NCBI GenBank assembly: GCA_017539645.1
Contig: JAFYCM010000089.1
Span: 39,641-103,640, forward strand
Direction of reading: 5' to 3'
DNA: 64,000 bases
Source: Bacteroidales bacterium
GTDB taxonomy: Bacteria; Bacteroidota; Bacteroidia; Bacteroidales; Marinilabiliaceae
The notes below the pieces were generated by a model, which made no database searches, was not told where the DNA came from, and saw only the letters and a program-made list of their open reading frames with translations. This document shows, piece by piece, positions 33,422 to 43,267 of this stretch; the first letter of the stretch is position 1, and every line of letters starts with the position of its first letter. Position numbers and translations under genes: made by a program.

Positions 33422-35065
33422 ATGAGTAAGAAAAACCTGATAGTACTCATACCAATACTTATGATGGGAGCTGCCGTAGTTGGCGTCTTCTTCGGACACC
33501 AAGCAGCCAAAGTAGGTGCGCGAGGCATTGGCAGTTTCATGTCGTCGCCGCAAACATTTATGCAGGGCAACAACACGAAGCTCAGCACCATTGTTGAACT
33601 CATCGAGCAGCAGTATGTCGATCATGTAGACGTCGACAGCATCACGGAGCTCGTCATACCTGAACTACTAAAACACCTCGACCCGCATACCATATATATA
33701 CCGGCACGCAACCTCGCGCAGGTAAACAACGAACTGAAATCGAACTTTGGCGGCATTGGCGTGCAATTCACCATCAGAGAAGATACGGTAAACATTGTTT
33801 CGGTTATCTCGGGTGGTCCGGCATCGAAACTTGGTGTGCTGCCAGGCGATAAGATTATCAAGGTGAATGGCAACGACTTCGTTGGCAAAAAAATCTCCAA
33901 TGAGGTAGTTATGGATTCGCTTCGTGGCGAGTTTGGTTCGAAGGTGAACGTTACACTTTTGCGCAACAAAGACGAGCAGATAAATATCGACATCATTCGT
34001 GGCGTAATACCTATGTATAGCGTCGACGTGTCGTATATGCTCAACGACAGCATTGGATACATACGTATAGACCGCTTTGCCGAAAAGACCTACGAAGAGA
34101 TGATGACGGGCGTAGCAAAACTTCGTTCGCAGGGCTGCAAAAAACTTGTAGTTGATCTTCGTGGCAATTCTGGCGGTTTGCTCGATGTAGTTATAAAGAT
34201 GTGCAACGAATTCTTGCCATCGAACGCATTGATAGTCTACACCGAAGGCGCGCACCAAATGCGTGAAGACACTCGCGCCAACGGGCTCGGCACTTGCCAA
34301 GATTTGGGCGTGGTTGTACTCATTGATGAATATTCGGCATCGGCGAGTGAGATTTTCGCTGGAGCTATGCAAGATAACGACCGTGGCATAATTATAGGTC
34401 GTCGCTCGTTTGGCAAAGGCCTCGTGCAGACGCAGATGGAGCTCTTCGATCAGTCGGCACTTCGCCTCACCATTGCGCGCTATCACACGCCAAGTGGTCG
34501 CTGCATACAACGTCCATACGACGAAGGCACAGAGAGCTACTACGAGGATACTTACAAACGCTATTCGTCGGGCGAGCTCTTCAATGCAGACAGCGTAAAA
34601 GTGGACGAGAACCAAAGTTTCACTACCAAGGGCGGTCGCACGGTGTTCGGTGGCGGCGGCATAATCCCCGACATCTTTGTTCCGCGCGACACTACCATGG
34701 CTTCGAACTACTTGATAGCACTTCGCTCTAAGAATATTATCTACAACTTCTCGCTCGACTATGCCGACAAACATCGCAATGACAACATCGGCAAGATGAA
34801 CAACGATCAATTGATAAAATTCTTGAAGCATGCCAACTTGATGGGCGAGATAGAAGCCTACGCAGCCAAGAAGGGCATCAAACGCACCAAAGCCGTTAAG
34901 CCCGATGAGGAGCGATATATACTTACGGAAGCTCGCGCCTTGATTGGCCGTAACCTCCGCGACAACGACGTTTTCTACCCTATACTCAACGAAACTGACG
35001 ATGTGGTAGAAAAGGCTCTTGAGATTATAAACAAGCGCGTATCGGTGATGGACGCACATCAATAG
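33422..35065 (+). CDS. Carboxy-terminal processing peptidase, S41 family
   Basis: 547 residues. One N-terminal membrane helix (6-25) anchors it facing the periplasm. A PDZ domain spans about 105-185 (FGGIGVQF, GPASKLGVLPGDKIIKVNG), and the Ser-Lys protease domain follows with DLRGNSGG, the nucleophile Ser307 in SASASEIF, Asp318, and the general base Lys332 (GRRSFGKGLVQ). Such proteases trim C-termini of envelope proteins. The tail beyond about residue 400 is longer than in minimal CtpA but usual in Bacteroidota. Confidence 0.94.
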   Translation: MSKKNLIVLIPILMMGAAVVGVFFGHQAAKVGARGIGSFMSSPQTFMQGNNTKLSTIVELIEQQYVDHVDVDSITELVIPELLKHLDPHTIYIPARNLAQVNNELKSNFGGIGVQFTIREDTVNIVSVISGGPASKLGVLPGDKIIKVNGNDFVGKKISNEVVMDSLRGEFGSKVNVTLLRNKDEQINIDIIRGVIPMYSVDVSYMLNDSIGYIRIDRFAEKTYEEMMTGVAKLRSQGCKKLVVDLRGNSGGLLDVVIKMCNEFLPSNALIVYTEGAHQMREDTRANGLGTCQDLGVVVLIDEYSASASEIFAGAMQDNDRGIIIGRRSFGKGLVQTQMELFDQSALRLTIARYHTPSGRCIQRPYDEGTESYYEDTYKRYSSGELFNADSVKVDENQSFTTKGGRTVFGGGGIIPDIFVPRDTTMASNYLIALRSKNIIYNFSLDYADKHRNDNIGKMNNDQLIKFLKHANLMGEIEAYAAKKGIKRTKAVKPDEERYILTEARALIGRNLRDNDVFYPILNETDDVVEKALEIINKRVSVMDAHQ

Positions 35066-35067
35066 GT

Positions 35068-35502
35068 ATGTTTGCCGCCGGATACGCAGGACTATTTCTC
35101 TCGGCATTCATCTCCGCCACATTGTTCCCGATGGCGTCGGAAGCAATACTTACGGCGATGTTGGTTGGCGGATTCGACGCTGTGGCTTGTGTGGCAATAG
35201 CTACTGTGGGCAATTGGCTTGGAAGCCTCACTACGTATGCCATAGGGCGCATGGGCAACCTCGCGACTATAGAACGATGGCTACGTATAAAACCTGAGGA
35301 TACGTATAAGTATGAGCAGTATGCGCGTAAGTATGGCTATTGGGTTGGGCTGCTGATTTGGGTGCCGATAGTTGGCGACATCTTGGCAGTGTGTATGGGA
35401 TTAGTAAGAACGCCCGTGGTATTGTCGGCAACGATGATATTCATAGGTAAACTACTACGATATATAGTATTTGCGGTTATCACACTTGGAATTATTAGTT
35501 AA
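35068..35502 (+). CDS. YqaA-type small membrane protein (VTT/DedA superfamily)
   Basis: 144 residues with about four hydrophobic segments. The N-terminus FLSAFISATLFPMASEAILTAML and NWLGSLTTYAIGR are the YqaA/DedA pattern; the re-entrant loop is IPIVGD-like (VPIVGDILAVCMGLVR). DedA-type proteins act in lipid scrambling and envelope balance. It starts 2 bases after the S41 peptidase gene. Confidence 0.85.
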   Translation: MFAAGYAGLFLSAFISATLFPMASEAILTAMLVGGFDAVACVAIATVGNWLGSLTTYAIGRMGNLATIERWLRIKPEDTYKYEQYARKYGYWVGLLIWVPIVGDILAVCMGLVRTPVVLSATMIFIGKLLRYIVFAVITLGIIS

Positions 35503-35510
35503 GTAGGTAT

Positions 35511-36641
35511 ATGGAGAAGAAATATGACATATTGGTAGTAGGCTCAGGCCTCTACGGTGCGGTGTTCGCCGCCGAAGCTCACAAAAAGGGCTTGAAGGTT
35601 TTGGTTATCGACAAACGCAAACATTGCGGTGGCAACGTCTATTGCGAAAATATCGATGGAATAAACGTGCATAAGTATGGCGCGCACATCTTCCACACCT
35701 CCGACGTTGAGGTTTGGCGCTATGTAAACAACATAGTAGAGATGAACCGCTACACCAACCAGCCTGTGGCAAACTACAAAGGCAAGCTCTACAACCTACC
35801 GTTCAATATGAACACCTTCTACCAGATGTGGGGCGTGACGACTCCAGCCGAAGCAAAAGCCAAGATTGAAGAGCAACGTCAAGCGGTGATGAAACGTATG
35901 CGAGCTGCCAACGTTGTAGAACCGCGCAACCTCGAGGAGCAAGCTCGTATGCTCATCGGCGACGACATCTTCGAGACGCTCATAAAAGGCTACACCGAGA
36001 AACAATGGGGACGCTCGTGTGAAGAGTTACCAGCGTTCATTATAAAACGTTTGCCGGTACGTTTCACCTTCGACAACAACTACTTCAACGACACTTTCCA
36101 AGGTATACCTATCGGCGGCTACAACCGTTTGATTGACGGATTGCTCAACGATATTGAGGTTCGCGTAGATACTGATTACTTCCAGAACCGCGAAATGTTC
36201 GACAACATTGCAAAAACAATAGTATTTACGGGTCAGATAGACGAGTTCTTCGACTACAAACTTGGTCACTTGCAATATCGCACCGTACGTTTCGAACAAG
36301 AGCAGTTCAATACATCTAACTATCAAGGTAACGCCGTAGTCAACTACACTGCTGCCGATGTTCCTTACACGCGCATAATAGAGCACAAGCACTTCGAGTT
36401 TGGCTCGCAGCAGACAACCATCATCTCGCGCGAATACTCTACCGAGTGGCGCAATGGCATGGAACCATATTATCCTATAAACGACGAGCTCAACAACAAA
36501 CTCGCCGAGCAATATCGTGAACTTGGTGCCAAAACCGAGAACGTAATCTTCGGCGGGCGCTTGGCTGAGTATAAATATTTCGATATGGATAAAGTGGTAC
36601 GCAGTGCACTCGACGCATTCCGAAAGTTCAAGAAAAACTAA
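35511..36641 (+). CDS. glf: UDP-galactopyranose mutase
   Basis: 376 residues. The FAD dinucleotide motif VVGSGLYGAVFAAEA is at 7-21; the family block HCGGNVYCENIDGINVHKYGAHIFHT follows, then TEKQWGRSCEELP and the C-terminal GGRLAEYKYFDMDKV. It interconverts UDP-galactopyranose and UDP-galactofuranose, the donor for Galf in O-antigen or capsule. It precedes the polysaccharide export gene by 17 bases, which ties the product to surface glycan made elsewhere. Confidence 0.97.
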   Translation: MEKKYDILVVGSGLYGAVFAAEAHKKGLKVLVIDKRKHCGGNVYCENIDGINVHKYGAHIFHTSDVEVWRYVNNIVEMNRYTNQPVANYKGKLYNLPFNMNTFYQMWGVTTPAEAKAKIEEQRQAVMKRMRAANVVEPRNLEEQARMLIGDDIFETLIKGYTEKQWGRSCEELPAFIIKRLPVRFTFDNNYFNDTFQGIPIGGYNRLIDGLLNDIEVRVDTDYFQNREMFDNIAKTIVFTGQIDEFFDYKLGHLQYRTVRFEQEQFNTSNYQGNAVVNYTAADVPYTRIIEHKHFEFGSQQTTIISREYSTEWRNGMEPYYPINDELNNKLAEQYRELGAKTENVIFGGRLAEYKYFDMDKVVRSALDAFRKFKKN

Positions 36642-36658
36642 CGAACAACAACATATAA

Positions 36659-39058
36659 ATGATACGCAGACTAACTATCATCCTAATAGCCATAATGGTA
36701 TGCTCCATTTCTGGCTTTGCGCAATCAAGCATCGATTTTTCGCGTCTCCGCAACATTGATATTTCTACGCTTTCCGATGCTCAGATAAAGCAACTTAGCA
36801 AAACGATACAAGCACGCGGTCTTTCTATGCAGCAAGTGAAAGCTATGGGTAAAGCTCGTGGCTTGTCCGATGCGCAACTAACGCTTCTAGAATCGCGTTT
36901 GAATAGCATTAGAAAAACTGCAAACTCGCAATATTCTGAAGAAAAACAGAATGCCACCGCTACTGGTACTGCGCAAAACATCTTCGACCCCGGAAATGCA
37001 ACCAATACAACCGACGAAGACGTAGAGGTTTTCGGCTACGAGATGTTCAATATCGAGAATCTGACCTTCGAGCCTAATGCCAACATTCCTGTTTCAGACA
37101 AGTACATACTTGGTGCTGGCGATGAGATTATTATCGATTTGCGCGGCAACTCTTCTATGAACTACGATGTATATGTACAGAAATCTGGCGCTATTGAATT
37201 GCCTTTGGTTGGACCAATATACGTAGGCGGGTTGTCTATAAACGAAGCACGCAATCGCATAGAGCAGAAATTGGCAACTATTGTTAGCGACCTTGGCAAC
37301 GGCACGATAGCCAACATACATACGGGTCAGCTGCGTACTATCAACGTAACTATTATGGGCGAAGTTCGCGCTCCTGGTACATATACCCTCAATGGCGCTG
37401 CATCGCTCTTCAATGCGTTGCATTTTTCTGGCGGGCCATCGTTCAAAGGCTCGTTCCGCGATGTGCAGCTCATCCGCAATGGCAAAATTGTAGCTCACCT
37501 CGACGTATACGACCTGATTGTTAGAGGTCGCATAAACAGCAAAGAGCCGCTGCTCGATGGCGACATAATTATGGTACCTACGTATCAGAAACGCATCAGA
37601 GTAGATGGTCAGTTCAAACGCACGGGCTACTTCGAGGCTAAAGAGGGCGAAACGGTAAAAGATATTATTGATTTTGCCGGCGGTTTCAAAGCTACAGCCA
37701 ACACCGAAGCCGTTGAGGTTTATCACGTTGGACCCAAAGGCATGACATTCAAAAGCGTCGATGCCAATTCGTCGGAACTTGTTGCAAATGGCGACAGCAT
37801 TGTGGCTCGCAACCTCAAAACCGACCGTCTCGACAATGTGGTTACCATCGAAGGCGCTGTGTTCAAGCCAGGTAATTATGAATATACCAACGGCCTCACG
37901 CTGAAAGATTTGGTTGCGCAGGCTGGCGGTTTGCAAGAAGATGTGTTCCCTTATCGCGGCGTAATTACTCGTTTGAAAGACGACCACACAACTTTGACGG
38001 CGCTGAATTTCAACGTGGCGAATCTTCAGAATGGTACATACAACATTGCGCTTCAGCCCAACGACTCAATCAAAATTGCCATTATGAGCGAGATGCAGGA
38101 GCGTCAATATGTAATTATAAATGGTGCGGTAAAATCGGCTGGCGAGTATAACTATCGCGAAGGTCTCACCGTTGGCGACTTGATTTTGCTGGCTGGTGGA
38201 ACTACCGAGTTTTCTTCTACGCACGTGGGCATTGTTCGTCGCCTCGACAAATCGGAAATCGACAACGAAGCCATGCGCATAGGTTCGCAGAGCATCGTAA
38301 CTATAAATAAAGACCTACAACTCGACGACAAAGGCAGCAACGAGATTCTCAAACCTTACGATGTCGTTACCGTTTATGAATACCCAACCTCGAATATGGG
38401 CGGCATGGTGACGATAACCGGCGAAGTGCTCTACAACGGCGAATATAGCCTGCTAAGTAAAGACGAAACCATTTCGCAACTCGTTCAGCGCGCTGGCGGA
38501 CTCACCGCTTTGGCATTCCCAGAAGGCGCACGTCTCTATCGACTTGTTTCGCTTAGCGACAAAGAGCGACTCATCAAAGAGCAGCAAGCCATTGTGCTGG
38601 AGGATACCTCATCGAACTTCGACGATAAATATGAATTGGTAAGTATTTCGCTATCGGAGATTTTGCAAGGCAAAAGAGGTGCAACAGACATCATTCTCAA
38701 GAATGGTGACGAGATTAATATACCTATGAAGCAGCAAACCGTCCGCGTAAGTGGCGAAGCGCTCAACCCAATATCTATGGCATACGTAGAGGGCGACAAC
38801 GCTAAAGATTGCGTACAAAAAGCTGGTGGTTTCAGCCCTAATGCTCGCAAGAAGAGTACATACGTAATAATGGCCAATGGTACGGCAGTGCCAACAAAGC
38901 ACTTCCTCTTCTTCCGCCGCTACCCTAAATTAACTCCGGGCTGCGAAGTGGTTGTGCCTACAAAACCAGAATCTAAAGTATCGCTCCCTGCTATTATATC
39001 TATGACAAGTTCAATTACTACAATAGCAGTACTTGTAGCTACACTTATAAAAAATTAG
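36659..39058 (+). CDS. Polysaccharide export protein, Wza-like with multiple SLBB domains
   Basis: 799 residues. A signal peptide ends at GFAQ (about residue 22). A Poly_export domain starts near ILGAGDEIIIDLRG (about 150-165), followed by at least five SLBB domains, recognised by repeats such as GEVRAPGTYTLNGAASLFNALHFSGGP, VDGQFKRTGYFEAKEGETVKDIIDFAGG, IEGAVFKPGNYEYTNGLTLKDLVAQAGG and ITGEVLYNGEYSLLSKDETISQLVQRAGG. A hydrophobic helix ends the protein. It should be the outer-membrane/periplasmic conduit for capsule or exopolysaccharide. It is much longer than E. coli Wza because of the extra SLBB units, as is common in Bacteroidota. Confidence 0.9.
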   Translation: MIRRLTIILIAIMVCSISGFAQSSIDFSRLRNIDISTLSDAQIKQLSKTIQARGLSMQQVKAMGKARGLSDAQLTLLESRLNSIRKTANSQYSEEKQNATATGTAQNIFDPGNATNTTDEDVEVFGYEMFNIENLTFEPNANIPVSDKYILGAGDEIIIDLRGNSSMNYDVYVQKSGAIELPLVGPIYVGGLSINEARNRIEQKLATIVSDLGNGTIANIHTGQLRTINVTIMGEVRAPGTYTLNGAASLFNALHFSGGPSFKGSFRDVQLIRNGKIVAHLDVYDLIVRGRINSKEPLLDGDIIMVPTYQKRIRVDGQFKRTGYFEAKEGETVKDIIDFAGGFKATANTEAVEVYHVGPKGMTFKSVDANSSELVANGDSIVARNLKTDRLDNVVTIEGAVFKPGNYEYTNGLTLKDLVAQAGGLQEDVFPYRGVITRLKDDHTTLTALNFNVANLQNGTYNIALQPNDSIKIAIMSEMQERQYVIINGAVKSAGEYNYREGLTVGDLILLAGGTTEFSSTHVGIVRRLDKSEIDNEAMRIGSQSIVTINKDLQLDDKGSNEILKPYDVVTVYEYPTSNMGGMVTITGEVLYNGEYSLLSKDETISQLVQRAGGLTALAFPEGARLYRLVSLSDKERLIKEQQAIVLEDTSSNFDDKYELVSISLSEILQGKRGATDIILKNGDEINIPMKQQTVRVSGEALNPISMAYVEGDNAKDCVQKAGGFSPNARKKSTYVIMANGTAVPTKHFLFFRRYPKLTPGCEVVVPTKPESKVSLPAIISMTSSITTIAVLVATLIKN

Positions 39059-39064
39059 AAATAC

Positions 39065-40240
39065 ATGGCAACTGAAGAAGTTCAAAACAAAGAACAGCAA
39101 TCGGAACCTTTCGATATAGTGTGGCTCTTCAAATATCTGTGGGCCTCGCGTATGTTGATAGCAAAATGGGCCGTTGGCGCAGCAGTCTTTTTCTTGATTA
39201 TAGCACTGCTGAAGAAACCAGTCTACACCGCCGACGCTACCATCGTACCTATAAATAGTTCAGCCTCGAAAACCGGATTGGCAGGACTGGCAAGTTTGGC
39301 TTCGAGCACGATGGGCATAAATATGTCGTCGCTCGCGGGCAATTCTGGCTCGGTGAATGTCATCTCGGCCTCTATGTATGAGAAAGTGATGCAAAGCAAC
39401 TCATATCTACTCGAACTTGGCAACGTCAAACTCGATATGGGCGAATTAGGAAAAATGAGTATGTACGAACGCACTGTAGCCGACTCCGTGCCTACGGTTA
39501 TTGGTACTATTATGAAGTATACCATCGGCTTGCCAGGCGTAATAAAATCGGCTTTTAGCGACAAGACGCCATTGCCAGCCGACTATATATATCCGGACAC
39601 TTTCCCATATGCAAAACTCAGCGACGCGCAAAAGAGCGTGATAAAGAGATTGGAAAGCTCCATAAATATTACGGAAGACGACGATTTGGGCTGCTACTAC
39701 ATAAGCGCATCGTGCGAAACACCTGAGATGGCTGCCGAATTGGGCGCTGCGGCAATAAAAGTTTTGGAGCGCCGCGTGGCCGACTACAACACCAAGCAAC
39801 TCAACTCGAAACTCGAAGTAGCTGAGAAACAGCTCGATGCCGTTCAGAAAGAGTACGAAACAGTTCGCACGGAATATTTCAACTACAAACGTACGCACCA
39901 CTTCGTAGTGGAAGACCGCGAAAGCATTGAATACCAAAAACTTTCAGACAACTATCAACTTTTGCACTCGTTGGTTCAAAGTTCAACATCGTCTATAGCA
40001 TCAATAAAAATAGAGATGAGCGAGATGCAGCAGCCGTTCATTCTGCTGTCGCCCGTATCTATGCCAGATGCAAAGTCGAGCCCGAAAGTGAAACTCTACA
40101 TCATTGGCGGCTTCATCGCAGGTCTATTGGGTATTGTGGGATTTTTGCTACTGAAGCTTGCATACCTACAAACCTTCAAGCCATCGCGCTACAAGAAGTT
40201 GTACGAAGAATACAAACTGGAATTGGAAGAGGAGGCTTAA
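39065..40240 (+). CDS. Wzz-type chain-length determinant protein
   Basis: 391 residues. A first membrane helix lies at about 40-55 and a second near the C-terminus (LYIIGGFIAGLLGIVGFLLLKLAYL, about 342-366), with a large periplasmic part between them that includes a coiled coil (about 245-330). This is the polysaccharide co-polymerase (Wzz) layout. No C-terminal tyrosine kinase domain is attached. It forms the last gene of the operon, 6 bases after the exporter gene, and should set chain length with it. Confidence 0.88.
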   Translation: MATEEVQNKEQQSEPFDIVWLFKYLWASRMLIAKWAVGAAVFFLIIALLKKPVYTADATIVPINSSASKTGLAGLASLASSTMGINMSSLAGNSGSVNVISASMYEKVMQSNSYLLELGNVKLDMGELGKMSMYERTVADSVPTVIGTIMKYTIGLPGVIKSAFSDKTPLPADYIYPDTFPYAKLSDAQKSVIKRLESSINITEDDDLGCYYISASCETPEMAAELGAAAIKVLERRVADYNTKQLNSKLEVAEKQLDAVQKEYETVRTEYFNYKRTHHFVVEDRESIEYQKLSDNYQLLHSLVQSSTSSIASIKIEMSEMQQPFILLSPVSMPDAKSSPKVKLYIIGGFIAGLLGIVGFLLLKLAYLQTFKPSRYKKLYEEYKLELEEEA

Positions 40241-40252
40241 TTCATAATTAGT

Positions 40253-40320
40253 AATTCATAATTCACAATTCATAATCAAGCGATAACTCATTATGAATTC
40301 TTAATTGTGAATTATGAATT
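40253..40320. repeat. AT-rich inverted repeat array
   Basis: Left arm 40253-40276 and right arm 40290-40320 are complementary over about 24 bases with a small bulge. Both are built from repeats of AATTCATAATT and its complement. It may end the operon transcript as a hairpin, though no GC clamp or T run is present. Confidence 0.7.
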
Positions 40321-40332
40321 TGTCTAATTGTG

Positions 40333-40340
40333 TACCTTTG
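40333..40340 (+). promoter_or_regulatory. -7 promoter element TACCTTTG of glyS
   Basis: Exact TAnnTTTG match, 42 bases before the glyS ATG. Confidence 0.65.
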
Positions 40341-40382
40341 CGCCCCGATTTAGGATAACAATAAATATTTATATACAAAGAA

Positions 40383-41942
40383 ATGGCACAGCAAGAAGAT
40401 GTCTTCAAGAAATTGGTAGCTCACTGCAAAGAATACGGCTTCGTGTTCCCTTCGAGTGAGATATACGATGGTCTTGGCGCTGTTTACGACTACGGTCAAA
40501 ACGGTGTTGAGATGAAAAACAACATCAAAAAATATTGGTGGGACGCTATGGTTAAGCTCAACGACAACATTGTTGGTCTTGATGCTGCCATATTTATGCA
40601 CCCAACAACTTGGAAAGCGTCAGGTCACGTTGATGCTTTCAACGATCCGCTCATAGACAATAAGGATTCTAAGAAACGCTATCGCGCCGACGTACTTATT
40701 GAAGAGCAAATAGCTAAGTACGACGACAAGATCGAGAAAGAGATAAACAAGGCTAAGAAGAAATTTGGCGACGCATTCGACGAAGCTAAATTCCGCGAGA
40801 CCAATCCTAACGTTCTCCGCGAGCAAGCTAAGCGCGACGAAATCCACAAGCGCTACTCTGAGGCTATGAATGCCAACGACCTTGAGGCTCTTCGCCAAAT
40901 TATCATCGACGAGAAGATTGTTTGCCCTATCAGCGGCACTACAAACTGGACCGACGTTCGTCAGTTCAACCTCATGTTCCAAACCGAGATGGGTTCTACG
41001 GCCGACGGCGCTATGAAGATTTACCTTCGTCCAGAAACGGCTCAGGGTATCTTCGTAAACTTCCTCAATGTGCAGAAGACCGGTCGCATGAAGCTTCCAT
41101 TTGGTATTGCACAGATTGGTAAGGCATTCCGTAACGAGATTGTGGCTCGTCAGTTCATATTCCGTATGCGCGAATTTGAGCAGATGGAGATGCAGTTCTT
41201 CGTTCGTCCGGGCGAAGAGATGCAGTGGTTCGAGAAGTGGAAAGCTTTCCGTATGCAGTGGCACAAATCGCTCGGCATGGGCGACGAGAACTACCGTTTC
41301 CACGACCACGACAAACTCGCTCACTACGCCAATGCTGCTACCGATATTGAATATCGCATGCCATTCGGCTTCAAGGAGGTTGAGGGTATCCACTCGCGTA
41401 CAGACTTCGACCTTTCGCAGCACGCTAAATATTCAGGCAAAAAGATTCAGTATTTCGACCCTGAACTCAACGAAAGCTACACTCCATACGTTATCGAGAC
41501 TTCAATTGGTGTCGACCGTATGTTCCTAAGTATGCTCGCTGGCGCCTACACCGAGGAACAACTCGAAGGTGGTGATTCGCGCGTAGTGCTCAAGTTGCCT
41601 GCAATACTCGCTCCTGTTAAGGTTGCCGTTATGCCGCTCGTCAAGAAAGATGGTCTTCCAGAGAAGGCACAAGAACTCCTCGACTCAATGAAACTCGAGT
41701 TCAACTGCCGCTACGACGAGAAGGATTCTATCGGTAAACGCTATCGCCGTCAAGATGCTATCGGTACGCCATTCTGCGTAACTATCGACCATCAGACGCT
41801 CGAAGACAATACCGTAACTATCCGCTACCGCGACACCATGGAGCAAGAGCGCATCAATATCAACGCTGTTGCCGACATCGTTCGCAAAGCAACTAACGGC
41901 CACGAGCAGTTCAAACAACTTATGACTAAGCTTGTGAAATAA
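40383..41942 (+). CDS. glyS: Glycine-tRNA ligase, single-chain (dimeric) type
   Basis: 519 residues of the alpha2 type found in Bacteroidota. N-terminal GFVFPSSEIYDGLGAVYDYG; motif 2 region FGIAQIGKAFRNEIVARQFIFRMREFEQMEMQFFV; motif 3 near SIGVDRMFLSML; C-terminal anticodon-binding domain from about residue 405. It charges tRNA-Gly. Single-gene unit with its own promoter and terminator. Confidence 0.97.
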   Translation: MAQQEDVFKKLVAHCKEYGFVFPSSEIYDGLGAVYDYGQNGVEMKNNIKKYWWDAMVKLNDNIVGLDAAIFMHPTTWKASGHVDAFNDPLIDNKDSKKRYRADVLIEEQIAKYDDKIEKEINKAKKKFGDAFDEAKFRETNPNVLREQAKRDEIHKRYSEAMNANDLEALRQIIIDEKIVCPISGTTNWTDVRQFNLMFQTEMGSTADGAMKIYLRPETAQGIFVNFLNVQKTGRMKLPFGIAQIGKAFRNEIVARQFIFRMREFEQMEMQFFVRPGEEMQWFEKWKAFRMQWHKSLGMGDENYRFHDHDKLAHYANAATDIEYRMPFGFKEVEGIHSRTDFDLSQHAKYSGKKIQYFDPELNESYTPYVIETSIGVDRMFLSMLAGAYTEEQLEGGDSRVVLKLPAILAPVKVAVMPLVKKDGLPEKAQELLDSMKLEFNCRYDEKDSIGKRYRRQDAIGTPFCVTIDHQTLEDNTVTIRYRDTMEQERININAVADIVRKATNGHEQFKQLMTKLVK

Positions 41943-41967
41943 TTCTGAGGAATATTGTTAGTATATA

Positions 41968-42005
41968 TGAGAGGGTTGTCACATTCTTATGTGGCAGCCC
42001 TTTTA
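41968..42005 (+). terminator. Terminator after glyS
   Basis: Interrupted stem: AGGG and CACAT pair with ATGTG and CCCT around a TCTT loop, and four T residues follow. Confidence 0.7.
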
Positions 42006-42102
42006 TATTTCATACGTATGCCTATAGAAATATTTGAAAACGGGCAATAGAAGCCTTCGCGCAAATCCCACTAATCTGGTTATCTGCGTTCTGCTGTTCT
42101 CG

Positions 42103-43029
42103 CTATTTTCTTCTCAATTTTCTCGGGAATAGTTTTCTGAAACTAACTATTTGTTTGCTCGAACTGCCAGCCATAACTACCCACGTCACAGCTACCAATA
42201 TCACCGTCAAGCCTATCCACTGCGACAATGACAGATGTTCGTTGAAGACTGTTATGCCAAAGAAAACGGCCGTTACGGGTTCCAATGCGCCAAGAATTGC
42301 CGTTGGAGTAGAGCCTATGTACTGAATGGCTTTTGTGGTGCATACGAACGAAATAGCTGTTGGCAAAACAGCCAAAGCTATGGCACAACCCCACATATAC
42401 CACTCGTGCGGCAAACTGAAATCGCCGTTGTATATGGTGCTGGCTATGTAGAATAGCGAGCCAAAGAGCAACACATAGAGCGTAACAGTGAGTGTGGGCA
42501 CGTTGCGCATTCGCGATTGGTTTATCAGCACTATGTATACCGCGTATGTTATCGACGAAATAAATACCATCAGCACGCCCATCGCGTTAAGCGTTACGCC
42601 GCCGTCTACGTGGTTTATCAATGCAATGCCAAACGTGGCGGCTATGGTGCTAAGTATTATATGTATGGACAATCGCTCGTGGAATACGAATATCATTATC
42701 AGCGCCACCATTATCGGATATACGAATAGCAACGTGGATGCTACGCCAGCATCTATATATTTATAGCTAACGTAGAGTGTTAGCGACGATGCAGCCATAA
42801 GTATGCCAAGCAAAACCAGCATGGGTATGTTGCGGCGTTCTACGGCAAACGAACGACCACGCAACTTCATCATAATTATAACTACGAAAATGGCTATGAT
42901 ATAACGCAACAGAAGCACCGAATCGGACGACATGCCATGCGAATAGAGTGGCAACGTAAAAAGCGGATTCATACCATAGGCACACGATGCCAAAATACCC
43001 AATAGGTAACCTTTTACTTTGTTGCTCAC
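42103..43029 (-). CDS. EamA/DMT family transporter, GTG start
   Basis: 308 residues from the GTG at 43029. Ten hydrophobic helices in two EamA halves (GYLLGILASCAYGMNPLFTLPLY, and the second half from NAMGVLMVFISSITYAVYIVL to ILGALEPVTAVFFGITVFNEHLS). The frame runs up to an ATG at 43206, but a TACTTTTG promoter element lies inside that extension at 43054-43061, so the GTG is the likely start. Probably exports a metabolite or amino acid; substrate unknown. Confidence 0.85.
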   Translation of the reverse strand: MSNKVKGYLLGILASCAYGMNPLFTLPLYSHGMSSDSVLLLRYIIAIFVVIIMMKLRGRSFAVERRNIPMLVLLGILMAASSLTLYVSYKYIDAGVASTLLFVYPIMVALIMIFVFHERLSIHIILSTIAATFGIALINHVDGGVTLNAMGVLMVFISSITYAVYIVLINQSRMRNVPTLTVTLYVLLFGSLFYIASTIYNGDFSLPHEWYMWGCAIALAVLPTAISFVCTTKAIQYIGSTPTAILGALEPVTAVFFGITVFNEHLSLSQWIGLTVILVAVTWVVMAGSSSKQIVSFRKLFPRKLRRK

Positions 43030-43053
43030 GTCTCGTCTGTTTTTTTGCGGGCG

Positions 43054-43061
43054 CAAAAGTA
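43054..43061 (-). promoter_or_regulatory. -7 promoter element TACTTTTG of the EamA gene
   Basis: Exact TAnnTTTG on the minus strand, 24 bases upstream of the GTG start at 43029; it sets the start. Confidence 0.65.
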
Positions 43062-43173
43062 CAATAAAGTGGTAAGTTTTGTCCTTCGCGCATAAGAATA
43101 CAACAATAAAACACCAATCGTATTGCCGATGCGCTATTAGTATGGGTTTGCGCCCGGTGTTTTGTGGCAAAAT

Positions 43174-43200
43174 GTAGAGACGGAGCATGCTCCATCTATA
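43174..43200. repeat. Dispersed palindromic repeat, copy 1 (imperfect)
   Basis: Starts GTAGAGACGGAGC and ends in the near-complement, symmetrical around GCATGC. Related copies are at 43230 and 62745. Confidence 0.75.
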
Positions 43201-43229
43201 CAGCATGAACGCATTATTATTTGGTTATT

Positions 43230-43257
43230 GTAGAGACGTAGCGCGCTACGTCTCTAC
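43230..43257. repeat. Dispersed palindromic repeat, copy 2 (perfect)
   Basis: A perfect 28-bp palindrome with 14-bp arms GTAGAGACGTAGCG. It can form a stem without a loop only in part, so it is more likely a mobile palindromic unit than a terminator. Confidence 0.8.
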
Positions 43258-43267
43258 CCACCATAAC

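Noticed and set aside
33668-35107. 479-residue minus-strand ORF opposite the S41 peptidase
   Set aside because: It is antisense to a gene with intact catalytic motifs; the long open frame reflects base composition of the coding strand.
43030-43206. N-terminal extension of the EamA transporter to an ATG at 43206
   Set aside because: A TACTTTTG promoter element lies inside it, the palindromic repeat overlaps its start, and the added residues do not resemble the family.
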